Shown here one piece after another: positions 14,665-15,757 of a DNA stretch of 15,757 nt. The notes beneath the pieces are model-generated. The model was not told where the DNA came from, ran no database searches, and saw only the letters and a list, made by a program, of their open reading frames with translations. Both the position numbers and the translations under genes were made by a program. Origin of the DNA: CAZNVB01 sp964651495 (lineage in GTDB: Bacteria; Acidobacteriota; Aminicenantia; Aminicenantales; UBA8522); contig CAZYWP010000069.1 in assembly GCA_964651495.1 (NCBI GenBank), positions 1 to 15,757 of the forward strand, written 5' to 3'. Positions within the stretch are counted from its first letter, which is position 1; each line of letters opens with the position of its first letter.

Positions 14665-15757
14665 GCCCAATGTCCAGGGATCGGGAGTTGACAGGATTTG
14701 CAGGCCCCGCCGGCCAGGTTGATCCGGCTGACCTGGAAGCCTGTCCGCTCGATGACCAGGCTGTGACAGCGGGGGCAGTAGGTGCTTTCCGCTCTGTGTC
14801 CGAGGACGTTGCCGATGTAAACGTAGCGCAGGCCCTCGTCCAGCGCGATCTTGTGGGCGCTTTCCAGAGTCGAAACCGGCGTCGGAGGGAGGTTTTTTAC
14901 CAGGTACATCGGCGAGAAACGGGAGAAGTGGAGCGGCACATCGGGACCGACCTCTTTCAGGAGCCATTGGCACATGCTGCGGATTTCCGCCGGGTTGTCG
15001 TTGAGGCTTGGGATCACGAGGTAGACGATTTCCAGCCAGACTTTGCTCTGATGGACGATCCTAATCGCTTCGCGGACGGGTTCGAGTTCACCCCGGACAT
15101 AATTCGAGTAAAAATCCTGATTGAAGGCTTTGAGGTCGATCTTCACGGCATCGACGACCTTGAGAAGGTCGGCTAGTGGTTCTGGGTTGACATGCCCACT
15201 GGTCACCACGCAGTTCTTGATTCCGATCTTGCGCGCTTCGATGGAAGTGTCGTACATATATTCAAAAAAAACGACCGGTTCGGTATAAGTATAAGCGATC
15301 GAAGGACAGGAGTATTTCCTGGCGGCTGAGGCGACCTCCAAGGGCGGGAAGTCAAAGCTGTCGACCTGTTCGGCGCGGACCTGGGAGATCTGCCAGTTCT
15401 GGCAAAACTTGCAGTTGACGTTGCAGCCGGCAGTGGCGATGGACAAGGCATTGGTACCCGGCAGGAAATGGAAAAACGGCTTCTTTTCGATAGGGTCGAC
15501 ATTCGCGGTGCAAGCCTTTCCATAGACAAGGGTGTAATAAGTCCCGCCATCGTTTTCCCGAACCCCACAGTAACCCCTCTCTTTGTCGCCCAGCTTGCAC
15601 AAGCGGGGGCACAGAACGCATTCGATTTCCCGGTCCGGATGCTTCTTGTAATACCTGGCTTCGACCCGGGAGAGGTTGGCGGTGTCCTGGAAGGCGAAGA
15701 GACGCGGCAGGGATTCGCCCGCGCCGGATTGCAGGAGAAAGCCCGTCCCGGCCAGCG
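14661..15757 (-). CDS. amrS: AmmeMemoRadiSam-type radical SAM enzyme, 5' end outside window
   Basis: The gene has no stop up to the right edge, so its start lies outside; 364 residues are visible. An N-terminal Cys cluster (CVLCPRLCK...YCGVREN) precedes the radical-SAM motif GCNVNCKFC (CxxxCxxC, [4Fe-4S]-SAM). The C-terminus has a zinc-ribbon-like CPRC...CKSC and ends in PIPGHWA. These are marks of the AmrS family, sometimes annotated as pyruvate formate-lyase activating enzyme-like; its natural substrate is unknown to me. Ahead of the catalytic region, the visible start (LAGTGFLLQSGAG) looks like the hydrophobic part of a signal peptide, perhaps Tat, which some members carry. An AMMECR1 or Memo partner is not in the window. 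Its stop overlaps the start of the membrane protein gene downstream, suggesting a two-gene unit. Confidence 0.85.
   Translation of the reverse strand, partial: LAGTGFLLQSGAGESLPRLFAFQDTANLSRVEARYYKKHPDREIECVLCPRLCKLGDKERGYCGVRENDGGTYYTLVYGKACTANVDPIEKKPFFHFLPGTNALSIATAGCNVNCKFCQNWQISQVRAEQVDSFDFPPLEVASAARKYSCPSIAYTYTEPVVFFEYMYDTSIEARKIGIKNCVVTSGHVNPEPLADLLKVVDAVKIDLKAFNQDFYSNYVRGELEPVREAIRIVHQSKVWLEIVYLVIPSLNDNPAEIRSMCQWLLKEVGPDVPLHFSRFSPMYLVKNLPPTPVSTLESAHKIALDEGLRYVYIGNVLGHRAESTYCPRCHSLVIERTGFQVSRINLAGGACKSCQLPIPGHWA

Noticed and set aside
14665..14973. A longer start for the spermidine-synthase-like gene
   Set aside because: The extra hundred residues are an Arg/Pro-rich shadow of the radical-SAM gene; the family signature begins right after TTG 14664/14670.

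Overview
The window is one block of minus-strand genes from what looks like a GC-rich, strictly anaerobic bacterium. I infer a bacterium because there are sigma70-like promoter elements, Shine-Dalgarno sequences, a NAD(P)H-type (Flx) input module and no methanogen hydrogenase. The lineage is not decided by the sequence; uncultured groups such as Aminicenantes/Acidobacteriota or deltaproteobacterial relatives are only a guess.

Right part (about 12.5-15.76 kb). A radical-SAM enzyme of the AmmeMemoRadiSam type (AmrS-like) runs off the right edge, apparently with an export signal. Its stop codon overlaps the start of a large polytopic membrane protein with a central spermidine-synthase-like domain. 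Next comes a 356-base gap (12173-12528). It holds a well-formed minus-strand promoter (TTGACA, 17 bases, TTTACT with an extended TG) whose -35 box lies between the arms of a perfect 8+8 inverted repeat, a candidate operator.

Main part (158-12172). Thirteen tightly packed genes follow in transcription order: hdrC, hdrB, korD, korA, korB, korC, hdrA, flxD (mvhD-like), flxC, flxB, flxA, frdB, frdA. Most junctions overlap or lie within 11 bases; the largest gaps are 59 bases (hdrC/hdrB) and 38 bases (flxA/frdB). The products are a heterodisulfide-reductase-like HdrABC, a FlxABCD NAD(P)H-oxidising module, a four-subunit 2-oxoacid (probably 2-oxoglutarate):ferredoxin oxidoreductase, and a soluble two-subunit fumarate reductase/succinate dehydrogenase-like enzyme with no membrane anchor. 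The kor genes sit inside the hdr set, between hdrB and hdrA.

Working model (inference). FlxABCD-HdrA takes electrons from NAD(P)H and bifurcates them at the HdrA flavin. One path gives reduced ferredoxin that Kor can use. The other goes through HdrBC, possibly to fumarate via FrdBA. Two neighbouring reductive TCA steps, fumarate to succinate and succinyl-CoA to 2-oxoglutarate, would then be coupled energetically by one cytoplasmic machine. The reverse direction, or an unknown disulfide (for example a DsrC-like protein) as HdrB substrate, cannot be excluded.

Left edge (1-157). No gene; the stretch is packed with short inverted repeats resembling dispersed extragenic palindromic elements. No tRNA, rRNA, CRISPR array or insertion sequence was seen anywhere.
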